A DNA stretch of 13,041 nt from positions 1-13,041 of the forward strand of contig JAGYMO010000085.1 in assembly GCA_018400255.1 (NCBI GenBank), read 5' to 3'. Made by a program: the position numbers and the translations under genes. The notes under the pieces were generated by a model, which saw only the letters and a program-made list of their open reading frames with translations, was not told the DNA's origin and did no database searches. Numbering within the stretch: position 1 is the stretch's first letter; every line of letters begins with the position of its first letter. This DNA is from Deltaproteobacteria bacterium (GTDB taxonomy: Bacteria; Desulfobacterota; DSM-4660; Desulfatiglandales; B25-G16). This document shows, one piece after another, positions 1 to 7,334 of the stretch.

Positions 1-119
1 AGGATTAAACTATCACGTCTTTATCCGTCAATTGAGGCTTGACATGACACTAGAGTAATCTTTGCAAGACCCCACCATTGCTTTACTACTCACTTCACAC
101 ATTAGAAGCCGCATATTTT

Positions 120-151
120 TTGGCATAAGACAGTCTTACGAACTATGCCAA
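120..151. repeat. Nested inverted repeat
   Basis: TTGGCATA at 120-127 is the exact reverse complement of TATGCCAA at 144-151. Inside it, TAAGAC at 126-131 and GTCTTA at 133-138 form a second perfect palindrome around a single A. The two arms overlap by two bases, so they are alternative pairings and not one continuous stem. There is no T-run after it, which argues against an intrinsic terminator. A protein-binding operator, a recombination site or a remnant of a mobile-element end are all possible. None can be chosen from the sequence alone. Confidence 0.6.
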
Positions 152-247
152 GGTAATAATTTACTTAGAGTATGATTGTTGTCATTGATAATTTCAACAT
201 AACCTCTCCTGATCACATTTGTTCACCTTTAAAAGGTAGAAAAATTG

Positions 248-276
248 TTGACAAACTCATTCCTATGACCAAGAAT
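248..276 (+). promoter_or_regulatory. Putative sigma-70 promoter for the M23 peptidase gene
   Basis: A perfect -35 hexamer TTGACA (248-253) is followed after 17 bases by AAGAAT (271-276), which matches the -10 consensus at four of six positions. It lies 47 bases upstream of the peptidase start codon and on the same strand. The assignment rests on consensus matching only. Confidence 0.5.
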
Positions 277-323
277 AGGGTAATAAAATTCAGGCAAACT
301 TAATGCAGGGTTAAATTGGAAAA

Positions 324-1685
324 ATGAAAAAGTCAAGTGTGATAATCGTAATCTTATTTCTGGTGGTTGCTTCTTTTATCTGTTTTTTTGTAATTTTTTT
401 CGAGGGGGAGAACCCTAAAGCGGAGTTAACCCCATTACCGGAGTATATTACTGGAGAATCAGAATTTAGTATAAAAGTGACAGATAAAAAGAGAGGATTA
501 AGGAATGTAAAAGTAAGCCTGAGGCAGGATGGGCCCTCTATTTCTGTATTCGAGAAAAAGTTTCCTTATGAAGGGATGCTCAATAAAAAAGGGACCCATT
601 CTTATGAGGAAAAATTTACAATTAACCCCAAAAAATTTGGCCTTGTTCAGGGACAGGTATATCTTGCCATTGAGATTCATGATTTCTCAAAGAGAAGGGG
701 AGGTGATGGGAATCTTACAATTATAGAGCATAAAATGATTTTAGATACTATACCTCCATCAATAGCGATTATTTCAAGGCAGCATAACATAAATATTGGG
801 GGTTCGGGTTTAATAATTTATAAAACCTCTGCGGATACTTCAGAAAGTGGGGTCTTTGTAAATGGTTTATTTTTTAAGGGTTCGCCTTTTATCAAGGATG
901 GAAAAGAAATATTTCTCTGCTATTTTGCGCTCCCATTTAATAGCAGCAATGATTCCAAGCTATACTTATGGGCTCGGGATCATGCTGGGAATGAAAAAAA
1001 AGGTAGCTTTTATTATCATATTAGAGACAGAAGGTTCCGTAAAGACACTATCATATTAAGGGATAAACTTCTGGCTAAAATAATTGAACCCTTTAGCCCT
1101 GATATATTTGGAGAAAAAACAAAAGACATTGAAAAATACCTGTTCCTGAACAAAGAAATAAGAGAAGAAAATCATGCCTTTTTAAGGGAATTATGTAAAG
1201 ATCCGACAGAGGAGAAGTTATGGAATCAGGCATGGGTAAGGATGAAAAATGCGGCTACAATGGCTACCTTTGGAGATGAGAGAGAATATTTTTATAATGA
1301 TGAACTTGTAGATACGGAATTTCATTTAGGCATTGACCTTGCTTCATTGGCTATGTCGCCGGTTCAGGCCTCTAATGCTGGAAATGTTATCTATGCGCAG
1401 GATCTTGGTATTTATGGGCAGACAGTTGTAATTGATCATGGGCAGGGTCTTTACACAATTTATGGCCATTTAAGCAGCATAGATGTCAAGAATGACCAAA
1501 TTGTAGAGAAAGGAGATATAATTGGATTTTCTGGTTCAACTGGTCTTGCAACCGGGGATCATCTACATTTCGGCTTTCTCGTTCAGGGAATTCCTGTCAA
1601 TCCAATAGAGTGGTGGGATTCCCATTGGATCAAGGATAATGTAGATAGAAAATTGAAAATGGTAAAGATACTTGATGAAAGGTAA
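324..1685 (+). CDS. Membrane-anchored M23 family (LytM-type) metallopeptidase
   Basis: A 453-residue protein predicted to act outside the cytoplasmic membrane as a zinc peptidase on peptidoglycan cross-bridges, or as an inactive or regulatory LytM factor. A Lys-rich N-terminus and one hydrophobic segment (about residues 6-26) form a membrane anchor or uncleaved signal. Residues about 35-240 look like beta-rich Ig-like spacers, with the linker DTIPPSI and the motif ARDHAGNE typical of bacterial Ig-like folds. The C-terminal peptidase domain (about 320-430) has all expected M23 zinc and catalytic residues: H334 and D338 in HLGID, H382 in YGHLS, and H413 and H415 in HLHF. The catalytic set is intact, so activity is expected. 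The ribosome binding site is weak (GGAAA just before ATG), but the start is fixed by the anchor. It is probably transcribed alone. The precise bond cleaved cannot be read from the sequence. Confidence 0.9.
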   Translation: MKKSSVIIVILFLVVASFICFFVIFFEGENPKAELTPLPEYITGESEFSIKVTDKKRGLRNVKVSLRQDGPSISVFEKKFPYEGMLNKKGTHSYEEKFTINPKKFGLVQGQVYLAIEIHDFSKRRGGDGNLTIIEHKMILDTIPPSIAIISRQHNINIGGSGLIIYKTSADTSESGVFVNGLFFKGSPFIKDGKEIFLCYFALPFNSSNDSKLYLWARDHAGNEKKGSFYYHIRDRRFRKDTIILRDKLLAKIIEPFSPDIFGEKTKDIEKYLFLNKEIREENHAFLRELCKDPTEEKLWNQAWVRMKNAATMATFGDEREYFYNDELVDTEFHLGIDLASLAMSPVQASNAGNVIYAQDLGIYGQTVVIDHGQGLYTIYGHLSSIDVKNDQIVEKGDIIGFSGSTGLATGDHLHFGFLVQGIPVNPIEWWDSHWIKDNVDRKLKMVKILDER

Positions 1686-1791
1686 TTTAGACTAAGAGAT
1701 TGTATAAATTTCTTGTCCACCACGTTTTTCCTATGATCATTAACTCCGGGCTCTATTTCATAATATGCTTCTATTAATAAAAAGGTATGAG

Positions 1792-1805
1792 AGTCACGTA
1801 TGACT
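1792..1805 (+). terminator. Possible weak terminator hairpin after the M23 gene
   Basis: AGTCA (1792-1796) and TGACT (1801-1805) form a perfect 5-bp stem with the loop CGTA, followed by TGATTTTAC. The stem is short and the T-run is interrupted, so this is a weak candidate. The surrounding 1686-1890 gap holds nothing else recognisable. Confidence 0.2.
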
Positions 1806-1890
1806 TGATTTTACAATTTTAATAATTCGGTCTCTTAATTGGTTTATTAGCTTTCTATTAGAAAATAATAGACGGTTACAGGTTCTTTCT

Positions 1891-2142
1891 ATGAAAGTTG
1901 ATTCGAGGCTAAAATTTTTAACTGTCACTTGTTATTCGGGGTATAAGTCAGATGAGCGACCGGTTAAGTTTACCTTGCGAAACAGAACGCTTTTGGTAGA
2001 GCAAATTCTTGATAGGTGGTATGGTCCACATAACAGCTATTATAAGATATTGGCAGATGATAAAAAGGTATATCTTATTAAGCAGGACAGAGAGGATGAT
2101 TTATGGACGGTTGAAAAGATAATGAGTTCAAAGAGTCTCTGA
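1891..2142 (+). CDS. Small conserved-looking hypothetical protein
   Basis: An 83-residue soluble protein with no signal peptide or membrane segment. I do not recognise a named function. The pattern with VTCYSGYK, DERP, a central LDRWYG and the ending YLIKQDREDDLW resembles small uncharacterised proteins common in anaerobic proteobacteria-like genomes; this is an impression from memory. The many Tyr and Trp residues and alternating strands suggest a small beta-sheet protein, possibly ligand or nucleic-acid binding. Only a weak ribosome binding site (ACAGG, 8 bases before ATG) is seen. The start codon also sits in a small hairpin, CTTTC-TAT-GAAAG. The last 15 bases overlap the 3' end of uvrB on the opposite strand. 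It is likely real because of its amino-acid composition. Confidence 0.6.
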   Translation: MKVDSRLKFLTVTCYSGYKSDERPVKFTLRNRTLLVEQILDRWYGPHNSYYKILADDKKVYLIKQDREDDLWTVEKIMSSKSL

Positions 2143-4143
2143 ATCTTTGTACAACAGTTCCTTTTTTTTTAGTTCATTGATACGGTCTCGCAATAGGGCA
2201 GCCTTTTCGAAATCCAACTTTCTTGCTGCCATTTTCATGTCTTTATGTAAAGATTTTACTGCGGCAACTATATCTTTTAGAGTGGCATATTCTTCTTTAG
2301 ACTCTGAAACATATGGAATCTCAGAATAATCTAATTCATAAACAGAGCTAAGTATGTCAGCAATGTCTTTTTTTATTGATTCGGGTGTAATGCCATATGT
2401 TTTGTTGTAATTCTTTTGTAGTTTTCTTCTTCGTGCAGTCTCGGCAATTGCCTTTTTCATAGATAGTGTAATTTCATCAGCATAAAAAATGACTTTTCCG
2501 TCTACATTTCGAGCTGCCCTCCCACATGTCTGGACCAAAGACCTTTCAGAGCGCAAAAAACCTTCCTTATCAGCATCCAAAATTGCGATAAGGGATACCT
2601 CTGGAAGATCTAATCCTTCTCGAAGTAGATTGATGCCTACAAGCACATCAAAAACCCCTAGCCTAAGATCCCTAATTATCTCCATTCTTTCGATGGTAGT
2701 TATATCAGAGTGAAGATACCTTACTTTTAGGCCTAATTCTGCATAATAATCGGTTAAATTTTCCGCCATTGATTTGGTCAAGGTCGTAACAAGCACACGT
2801 TGGCCCCTGTTTATTGTTTTTCTTATATATGTTAAAAGATCGTCTACTTGATTGCCTGCCGGCCTGACAACAATCTCGGGGTCGATAAGTCCTGTTGGTC
2901 TTATAATCTGCTCTACAACTTGGCTCGCCTTATTTAACTCGTATGGACCTGGTGTTGCTGAAACATATATAACCTGGTTAACCCTTGATTCGAATTCCTC
3001 AAATTGTAACGGCCTATTGTCAAGTGCAGAGGGAAGGCGGAATCCAAATTCTACCAGCGTTTCTTTTCTGGATCTATCGCCTCTATACATTCCCATTAAC
3101 TGGGGGCATGTTATATGACTCTCGTCAATTATAAAAAGCGAATTTTCATTGAAATAATCAAGAAGCGTCGGCGGAGGCTCTCCAGGTTTTCTTCCTGTGA
3201 GATGCCTGGAATAATTTTCTATCCCATGGCAATAGCCCATTTCTTGTATCATTTCTAAGTCATAGAGGGTCCTTTCTTCAATTCTTTGAGCCTCTACATA
3301 TCGTTTTATTTTTCTGAAATAATGTATTCTTTCGGCTAGTTCATTTTTGATATTATATATTGCCTTTTCTCTATGTATTGATGTAGTCACATAATGGCTT
3401 GCTGGGTAAATAGCTGCTCGGCTTAGCCTCTTTATAATTTTTCCGGTAAGCGGGTCTATCTCCTGGATTAGCTCAATATCGTCTCCAAAAAAGGTTAGTC
3501 TTACACAAGAGTAATCTTCGTAAGCAGGGTATATGTCTACACTATCCCCCCTAACCCTAAAGGAGGAACGATGGAAATCCAGATCGCTCCTTTCATAGTG
3601 TATTTCGACCAGTTTTTTTAAGACATCTTCCCGGCTTACAGAGTCTCCTTCTTGGATATAAAGAAGCATGCCGTGATATGCCTCTGGAGAGCCAAGGCCA
3701 TAAATGCAGGATACACTTGCGACAATGATAACGTCGTCTCTAATGAAAAGAGATCTTGTAGCAGAATGCCTAAATTTATCTATCTGCTCATTAATCGAGG
3801 CATCTTTTTGTATATAGGTGTCACTTTGAGGGACATAAGCCTCTGGTTGATAATAGTCATAATAGCTTACGAAATATTCTACTGCGTTATTTGGGAAGAG
3901 GCCCTTGAATTCTCCGTAAAGTTGGGCGGCTAAGGTTTTATTGGGAGCTATAACTAATGTAGGCCTTTGTATTTTCGCTATTACATGCGCAATGGTAAAT
4001 GTTTTCCCCGATCCTGTAACTCCAAGCAATATTTGTTCTTTGACATTCTCATTAAGGCCTCTGGTGAGCGAATCAATTGCATGTCTTTGATCACCTTTAG
4101 GTTCGTATGAAGATATTAGGTGGAACTTTGACAGATTTTGCAA
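2128..4143 (-). CDS. uvrB: UvrABC system protein B (excinuclease subunit UvrB)
   Basis: UvrB is the damage-verifying helicase-like subunit of bacterial nucleotide excision repair. It is loaded by UvrA and then recruits UvrC for incision. From the start chosen here the protein is 671 residues, close to the family length. Visible motifs are Walker A GVTGSGKT (about 41-48), the damage-probing beta-hairpin region rich in Tyr (YYDYYQPEAYVP), the DEAD-type motif IIDESH, motif III-like YVSATPG, motif VI QTCGRAARN, and a C-terminal UVR domain ending in FEKAALLRDRINELKKK for UvrC contact. I chose the TTG at 4143 because AGGG lies 7 bases upstream and the next residues (QNLSKFHL) match the usual UvrB N-terminus. 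A longer reading from TTG 4194 adds 17 atypical residues and has no ribosome binding site. It is last in the ispF-cysS-uvrB run, 59 bases after cysS. Confidence 0.96.
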   Translation of the reverse strand: MQNLSKFHLISSYEPKGDQRHAIDSLTRGLNENVKEQILLGVTGSGKTFTIAHVIAKIQRPTLVIAPNKTLAAQLYGEFKGLFPNNAVEYFVSYYDYYQPEAYVPQSDTYIQKDASINEQIDKFRHSATRSLFIRDDVIIVASVSCIYGLGSPEAYHGMLLYIQEGDSVSREDVLKKLVEIHYERSDLDFHRSSFRVRGDSVDIYPAYEDYSCVRLTFFGDDIELIQEIDPLTGKIIKRLSRAAIYPASHYVTTSIHREKAIYNIKNELAERIHYFRKIKRYVEAQRIEERTLYDLEMIQEMGYCHGIENYSRHLTGRKPGEPPPTLLDYFNENSLFIIDESHITCPQLMGMYRGDRSRKETLVEFGFRLPSALDNRPLQFEEFESRVNQVIYVSATPGPYELNKASQVVEQIIRPTGLIDPEIVVRPAGNQVDDLLTYIRKTINRGQRVLVTTLTKSMAENLTDYYAELGLKVRYLHSDITTIERMEIIRDLRLGVFDVLVGINLLREGLDLPEVSLIAILDADKEGFLRSERSLVQTCGRAARNVDGKVIFYADEITLSMKKAIAETARRRKLQKNYNKTYGITPESIKKDIADILSSVYELDYSEIPYVSESKEEYATLKDIVAAVKSLHKDMKMAARKLDFEKAALLRDRINELKKKELLYKDSETL

Positions 4144-4202
4144 TGTTTTTCCCTGAGATAACAATAATGGTGTGTAAAAAAGACCTATAGCCAATATGTA
4201 AT

Positions 4203-5666
4203 TTAAGCATCGTTTGTTTTAAATCTCCAGACGGTTCCATCGGGTTTGTCTTCAAGTATAATTCCCATATCACATAAATTATCCCTTATTGAATCTGCTG
4301 CAGCCCAGTCTTTTATGCTTCTGGCCTCATTTCTTTCACGAATCAATTTCTCTACCTCATCCTTTTTTATATCAGAAGCACCCCTCAGGATATTCTCTAA
4401 GAATTTTGCTGGAGTTTCTTCGAGAAGGCCGAGTATATTAGCACAGGACAATAAATCATTTCTTTCTTTAGACAATTTTGCTTTGATTTTATCAATAGTC
4501 GGTGATTTATCTAAGAGTCTATTGATGCCCTTTACCTTATCAAAGATTAACCCTAAGCCTGCGGCCGTGTTTAAATCATCATCCATGGCCCCCAAAAAAG
4601 TGGATTTAAAATCCTTTCCATTTACTGCTTCTTTGAATGCAGGAATCTTAATCTTATTACTAGCATCATAAGGCCCTATTTCTTCATCAAGTCTCTGAAG
4701 GGTCCTATATATCTTTATAAGCCCTGATTTAGCTTCTGACAATGAAGTCTTAGAGAAATCCAGAGGACTCCTGTAATGTTTTGATAGCAGAAAAAGCCTC
4801 AAAACCTGAGGATGGTAAAGCCTGATGGCATCTCTTATTGTAATGAAATTTCCAAGAGATTTTGACATCTTTTCTGACTCTACAGTTAAAAAACCATTAT
4901 GCATCCAGTAGTTTGCGAAGTTAACCCCATTTGCTGCCATAGCTTGGGCTCGTTCATTTTCATGGTGGGGAAATATAAGGTCTCTACCTCCACCGTGTAT
5001 ATCAAAAGTATTTCCAAGATATTTGCAACTCATAGCCGAGCATTCTATATGCCAACCAGGTCTGCCCTTTCCCCAGGGGCTGTCCCATTGAGGTTCACCA
5101 GGTTTTGCCCCTTTCCAGAGAACAAAATCCATGGGATGTTTTTTGTTTTCATCAACATCTATTCTCGCGCCTGCAATCATGTCTTCCAACTTTCTGCCTG
5201 AAAGTGCGCCATAGGTTTTAAATTTTTCAACAGAAAAGTAAACCATGCTGTCAATTACATAGGCAAAGCCCTTTTCTACTAAAATTTTAACCATATTAAT
5301 TATATCATTGATATGTTCTGTGGCTCTGGGTTCAATATCTGCATCAAGAACGCCTAAGGTATGCATATCTTCGTAAAAGGTCTTTATGTATCTATTAGCT
5401 AAGTCACTTGTTTCCTCAGCCATTTCTTTTGCTCGTTTTATGATTTTATCATCTACATCTGTAAAGTTCCTAACATACGTTACCTTCATCCCTCTCGCTC
5501 TTAGATATCTTATGAGCATGTCAAAGACTATGGCTGACCTTGCATGTCCTATGTGACAGAGGTCATAAACTGTAACACCGCATACATAAATGCCTACATG
5601 GTCGTTTTTTATTGGTTTGAAAACTTCTTTTTTCCGAGTCGCAGAGTTATATAGTTTTAGTGTCAT
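4203..5666 (-). CDS. cysS: Cysteinyl-tRNA synthetase
   Basis: A class Ia aminoacyl-tRNA synthetase that charges tRNA-Cys with cysteine in the cytoplasm. The 487-residue length is normal. The active-site signatures are complete: HIGH at 38-41 and KMSKS at 266-270. The zinc site that selects the cysteine thiol is also present, with C29 (YVCGVTVYD), C209 (WHIECSAMS), H234 and E238 (HHENE). The C-terminal helical anticodon region is intact and ends near KPDGTVWRFK. The ATG at 5666 is preceded by AAGGA at 4-5 bases, a good ribosome binding site. It lies 43 bases downstream of ispF and 59 bases upstream of uvrB on the same strand, so co-transcription is likely. No oddities were seen. Confidence 0.97.
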   Translation of the reverse strand: MTLKLYNSATRKKEVFKPIKNDHVGIYVCGVTVYDLCHIGHARSAIVFDMLIRYLRARGMKVTYVRNFTDVDDKIIKRAKEMAEETSDLANRYIKTFYEDMHTLGVLDADIEPRATEHINDIINMVKILVEKGFAYVIDSMVYFSVEKFKTYGALSGRKLEDMIAGARIDVDENKKHPMDFVLWKGAKPGEPQWDSPWGKGRPGWHIECSAMSCKYLGNTFDIHGGGRDLIFPHHENERAQAMAANGVNFANYWMHNGFLTVESEKMSKSLGNFITIRDAIRLYHPQVLRLFLLSKHYRSPLDFSKTSLSEAKSGLIKIYRTLQRLDEEIGPYDASNKIKIPAFKEAVNGKDFKSTFLGAMDDDLNTAAGLGLIFDKVKGINRLLDKSPTIDKIKAKLSKERNDLLSCANILGLLEETPAKFLENILRGASDIKKDEVEKLIRERNEARSIKDWAAADSIRDNLCDMGIILEDKPDGTVWRFKTNDA

Positions 5667-5709
5667 TTTATCCTTCTCATTATTTATAATTACCTAAAAA
5701 TAATTTTTA

Positions 5710-6198
5710 TTATGTCCTGATTAAAGTCACTGCCGCGTATGCTGCAATACCCTCACCCCTGCCACAAAAACCTAATCCTTCTGTGGTGGTTGCCTTTATA
5801 TTCACATTCTCTTGATTAGTCTTCAGGGTGTTAGAGATTTTTTTTTCCATATCTTTCAGATAGGTGGCTAACTTTGGCTTTTGTACGACAATAGTTGCAT
5901 CCAGGTTGTTTATTTTATAGCCTTTTAATTTAGCTAAAGACATCACCTTGTCTAATAATACGATGCTTTCTATTCCTTTGTATGCAGGGTCCGTGTCCGG
6001 AAAATGCCTCCCTATATCACCCTGTGCAAGTCCCCCAAGGATAGCGTCAATTATAGCATGCGTTAACACATCGGCATCAGAGTGGCCTAATAAACCCTTG
6101 GAATATGGAATCTTAATGCCGCCTAATATAAGGGGTTTTTGTTCTGCAAATTTATGAACATCATAACCGATTCCTATCCTAATATTTGTATTTCCCAT
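5710..6198 (-). CDS. ispF: 2-C-methyl-D-erythritol 2,4-cyclodiphosphate synthase
   Basis: IspF converts 4-diphosphocytidyl-2-C-methyl-D-erythritol 2-phosphate to the cyclodiphosphate with release of CMP, a middle step of the MEP isoprenoid pathway. The 162-residue protein has the metal-binding DxH (D13 and H15 in GYDVHKF), the third ligand H47 in ADVLTHA, the FPDTDP substrate loop and the C-terminal TTEGLGFCGRGEGIAA signature. All match the trimeric family, offset by five residues from the E. coli enzyme. The start ATG at 6198 has no clear Shine-Dalgarno sequence, but no better start exists before the conserved RIGIGYDVH. It is the first gene of the minus-strand run leading to cysS and uvrB. 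Its usual partner ispD is not in the window; in many bacteria it is adjacent or fused. Confidence 0.97.
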   Translation of the reverse strand: MGNTNIRIGIGYDVHKFAEQKPLILGGIKIPYSKGLLGHSDADVLTHAIIDAILGGLAQGDIGRHFPDTDPAYKGIESIVLLDKVMSLAKLKGYKINNLDATIVVQKPKLATYLKDMEKKISNTLKTNQENVNIKATTTEGLGFCGRGEGIAAYAAVTLIRT

Positions 6199-7017
6199 TG
6201 CTTTTATAAAATCTATAGCTCTAAACCTATCTCTGATTTTTTATTAAGGCCATTGCAACAAGCAAAAAGATTATTACATTAACGAGTCAGGGATAATTCT
6301 TCTTTCTTGCTAAAGATGCGCCTGAAAGACTATGTAAAGATATATTGGCGTTGGGTCTTTAAAATTTAAATCGTGAAGAGCTAATCGCTAAATTTTTTTA
6401 AGTTTGAAATTAACTATTTCAAGGTGCCCCATTATCTGAAAATATATAGGTTGGAGCGGATTACTATGTGTATCTTTCATAGCCGACACTTTCAATTTAT
6501 AGGTTACGTATATATTTGTCAATGCTGGATTTTTAGTAAAAGGACTGCATAATTAAAAAATAAGTTTCGTAAATACTTTACATCACATTTTATATGTATG
6601 TTATTTATTACTATAAGGAAATCAGCCACCATTTAAAACTTAAATGAGCTTTCGGCAGATTTTTTTATTACATTTAAAATTTTTTTGTTGAATTTTCTAA
6701 AGGTACATGGTATGAAAATCGGCAATTACTCTAAGTTAGGGGGAGTTTGTGTCATGAAGATCTTAAATTTTACAGAATTATCTTCTGTAATTATTACTTA
6801 AAGAAGGAAATAGTATATATTAAAATCCTTAAAAGTTATATGATTTATAAACACTTAACGTTAAAGCCTAACATATTTAGTAAGTAGATTTTTAAAAGTT
6901 ACTGTTGCTATACGCTTAGTTTTTAAAGAAAATTACGCAGGAAGGGGGTTTCCAGGAGTAAAGGGATGTATATATTGAGTATGTAAACTTTTAATCAAAT
7001 TATAAATGGAGGAGAAA
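6199..7017. other. Long AT-rich region without a convincing gene
   Basis: About 820 bp separate the divergent ispF and HU genes. No reading frame shows protein-like conservation that I recognise. Two tiny plus-strand frames with plausible ribosome binding sites exist (6466-6552, 28 codons; 6712-6801, 29 codons), but neither resembles a known family. A perfect inverted repeat occurs at 6770-6790. The promoters for ispF and for the HU gene must lie here, but no pair of hexamers is clear enough to call. Confidence 0.5.
6770..6790. repeat. Perfect inverted repeat (hairpin)
   Basis: TTACAGAA (6770-6777) and TTCTGTAA (6783-6790) form an 8-bp perfect stem around the loop TTATC. It is followed on the plus strand by TTATTACTT, so it could work as a weak terminator. 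The symmetry would equally suit a repressor dimer site. It lies about 230 bases upstream of the HU start and overlaps the end of a 29-codon frame. Confidence 0.55.
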
Positions 7018-7290
7018 ATGACAAAAGGAGAGATGATTACAGAGATGGCAAAGAGCACCGGGTTAACCAAGGCTGATTCAGAAAGGGCATTAAATTCTTT
7101 TCTGGACATAGCAAAAACAACAATTAAAAATAATGGAAGGCTCCCACTTGCAGGTTTTGGGACGTTTGTTGTTGTAGATAGGAAAGCAAGGACCGGTAGA
7201 AATCCGCAAACAGGCCAGCCCATCCAGATCAAGGCAAGCAAGATTGTAAGATTTAGACCAGGCAAAGAATTAAAAGACTCTGTAGCCTAA
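7018..7290 (+). CDS. HU family DNA-binding protein
   Basis: A 90-residue histone-like protein that binds and bends DNA as a dimer and helps organise the nucleoid. The whole protein matches the HU/IHF fold: an N-terminal helical dimerisation part (MTKGEMITEMAKSTGLTKAD), the family signature near GFGTFVVVDRKARTGRNP on the DNA-binding arm, and the C-terminal helix VRFRPGKELKD. The ATG at 7018 is preferred over the in-frame ATG at 7006 because GGAGGAG lies directly between them as the ribosome binding site, and this start gives the canonical 90 residues. It looks monocistronic, with selA converging from the other side. HU versus IHF subunit cannot be settled from sequence alone, though a single-gene HU homodimer is the simplest reading. 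Confidence 0.95.
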   Translation: MTKGEMITEMAKSTGLTKADSERALNSFLDIAKTTIKNNGRLPLAGFGTFVVVDRKARTGRNPQTGQPIQIKASKIVRFRPGKELKDSVA

Positions 7291-7334
7291 TTTTATATAA
7301 TCGAACTTGTGGTGGTGCAATCTTTTTGTCTATT

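Larger units (their letters stand above)
1..323. other. Intergenic region upstream of the M23 peptidase gene
   Basis: No recognisable gene is present. Two plus-strand frames are open from base 1 for only 13 and 18 codons, ending at a TGA near base 42 and a TAA near base 59. Either could be the tail of an upstream gene, but they are too short to identify. The stretch holds a nested inverted repeat at 120-151 and a plausible sigma-70 promoter at 248-276, both listed separately. Confidence 0.6.

Noticed and set aside
4144..4194. 17-codon N-terminal extension of UvrB from TTG 4194
   Set aside because: It has no ribosome binding site and its sequence is unlike UvrB N-termini. TTG 4143 has AGGG upstream and a family-like start.
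2147..5201. Several 60-140-codon plus-strand frames opposite uvrB and cysS
   Set aside because: They are antisense shadows of well-supported genes, with no ribosome binding sites or recognisable motifs.
6241..6360. Possible riboswitch-like fold upstream of ispF
   Set aside because: Short complementary pieces occur, but no known riboswitch consensus such as the c-di-GMP core could be matched.
6466..6552. 28-codon frame starting MCIFHSRHF, with GGAG upstream
   Set aside because: It is too short and its composition is not convincing; chance frames of this size are common in AT-rich sequence.
6712..6801. 29-codon frame starting MKIGNYSKL, with AAAGG upstream
   Set aside because: The start faintly recalls FlgM-type proteins, but the frame ends far too early and nothing else supports it. 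It is not called as a gene.
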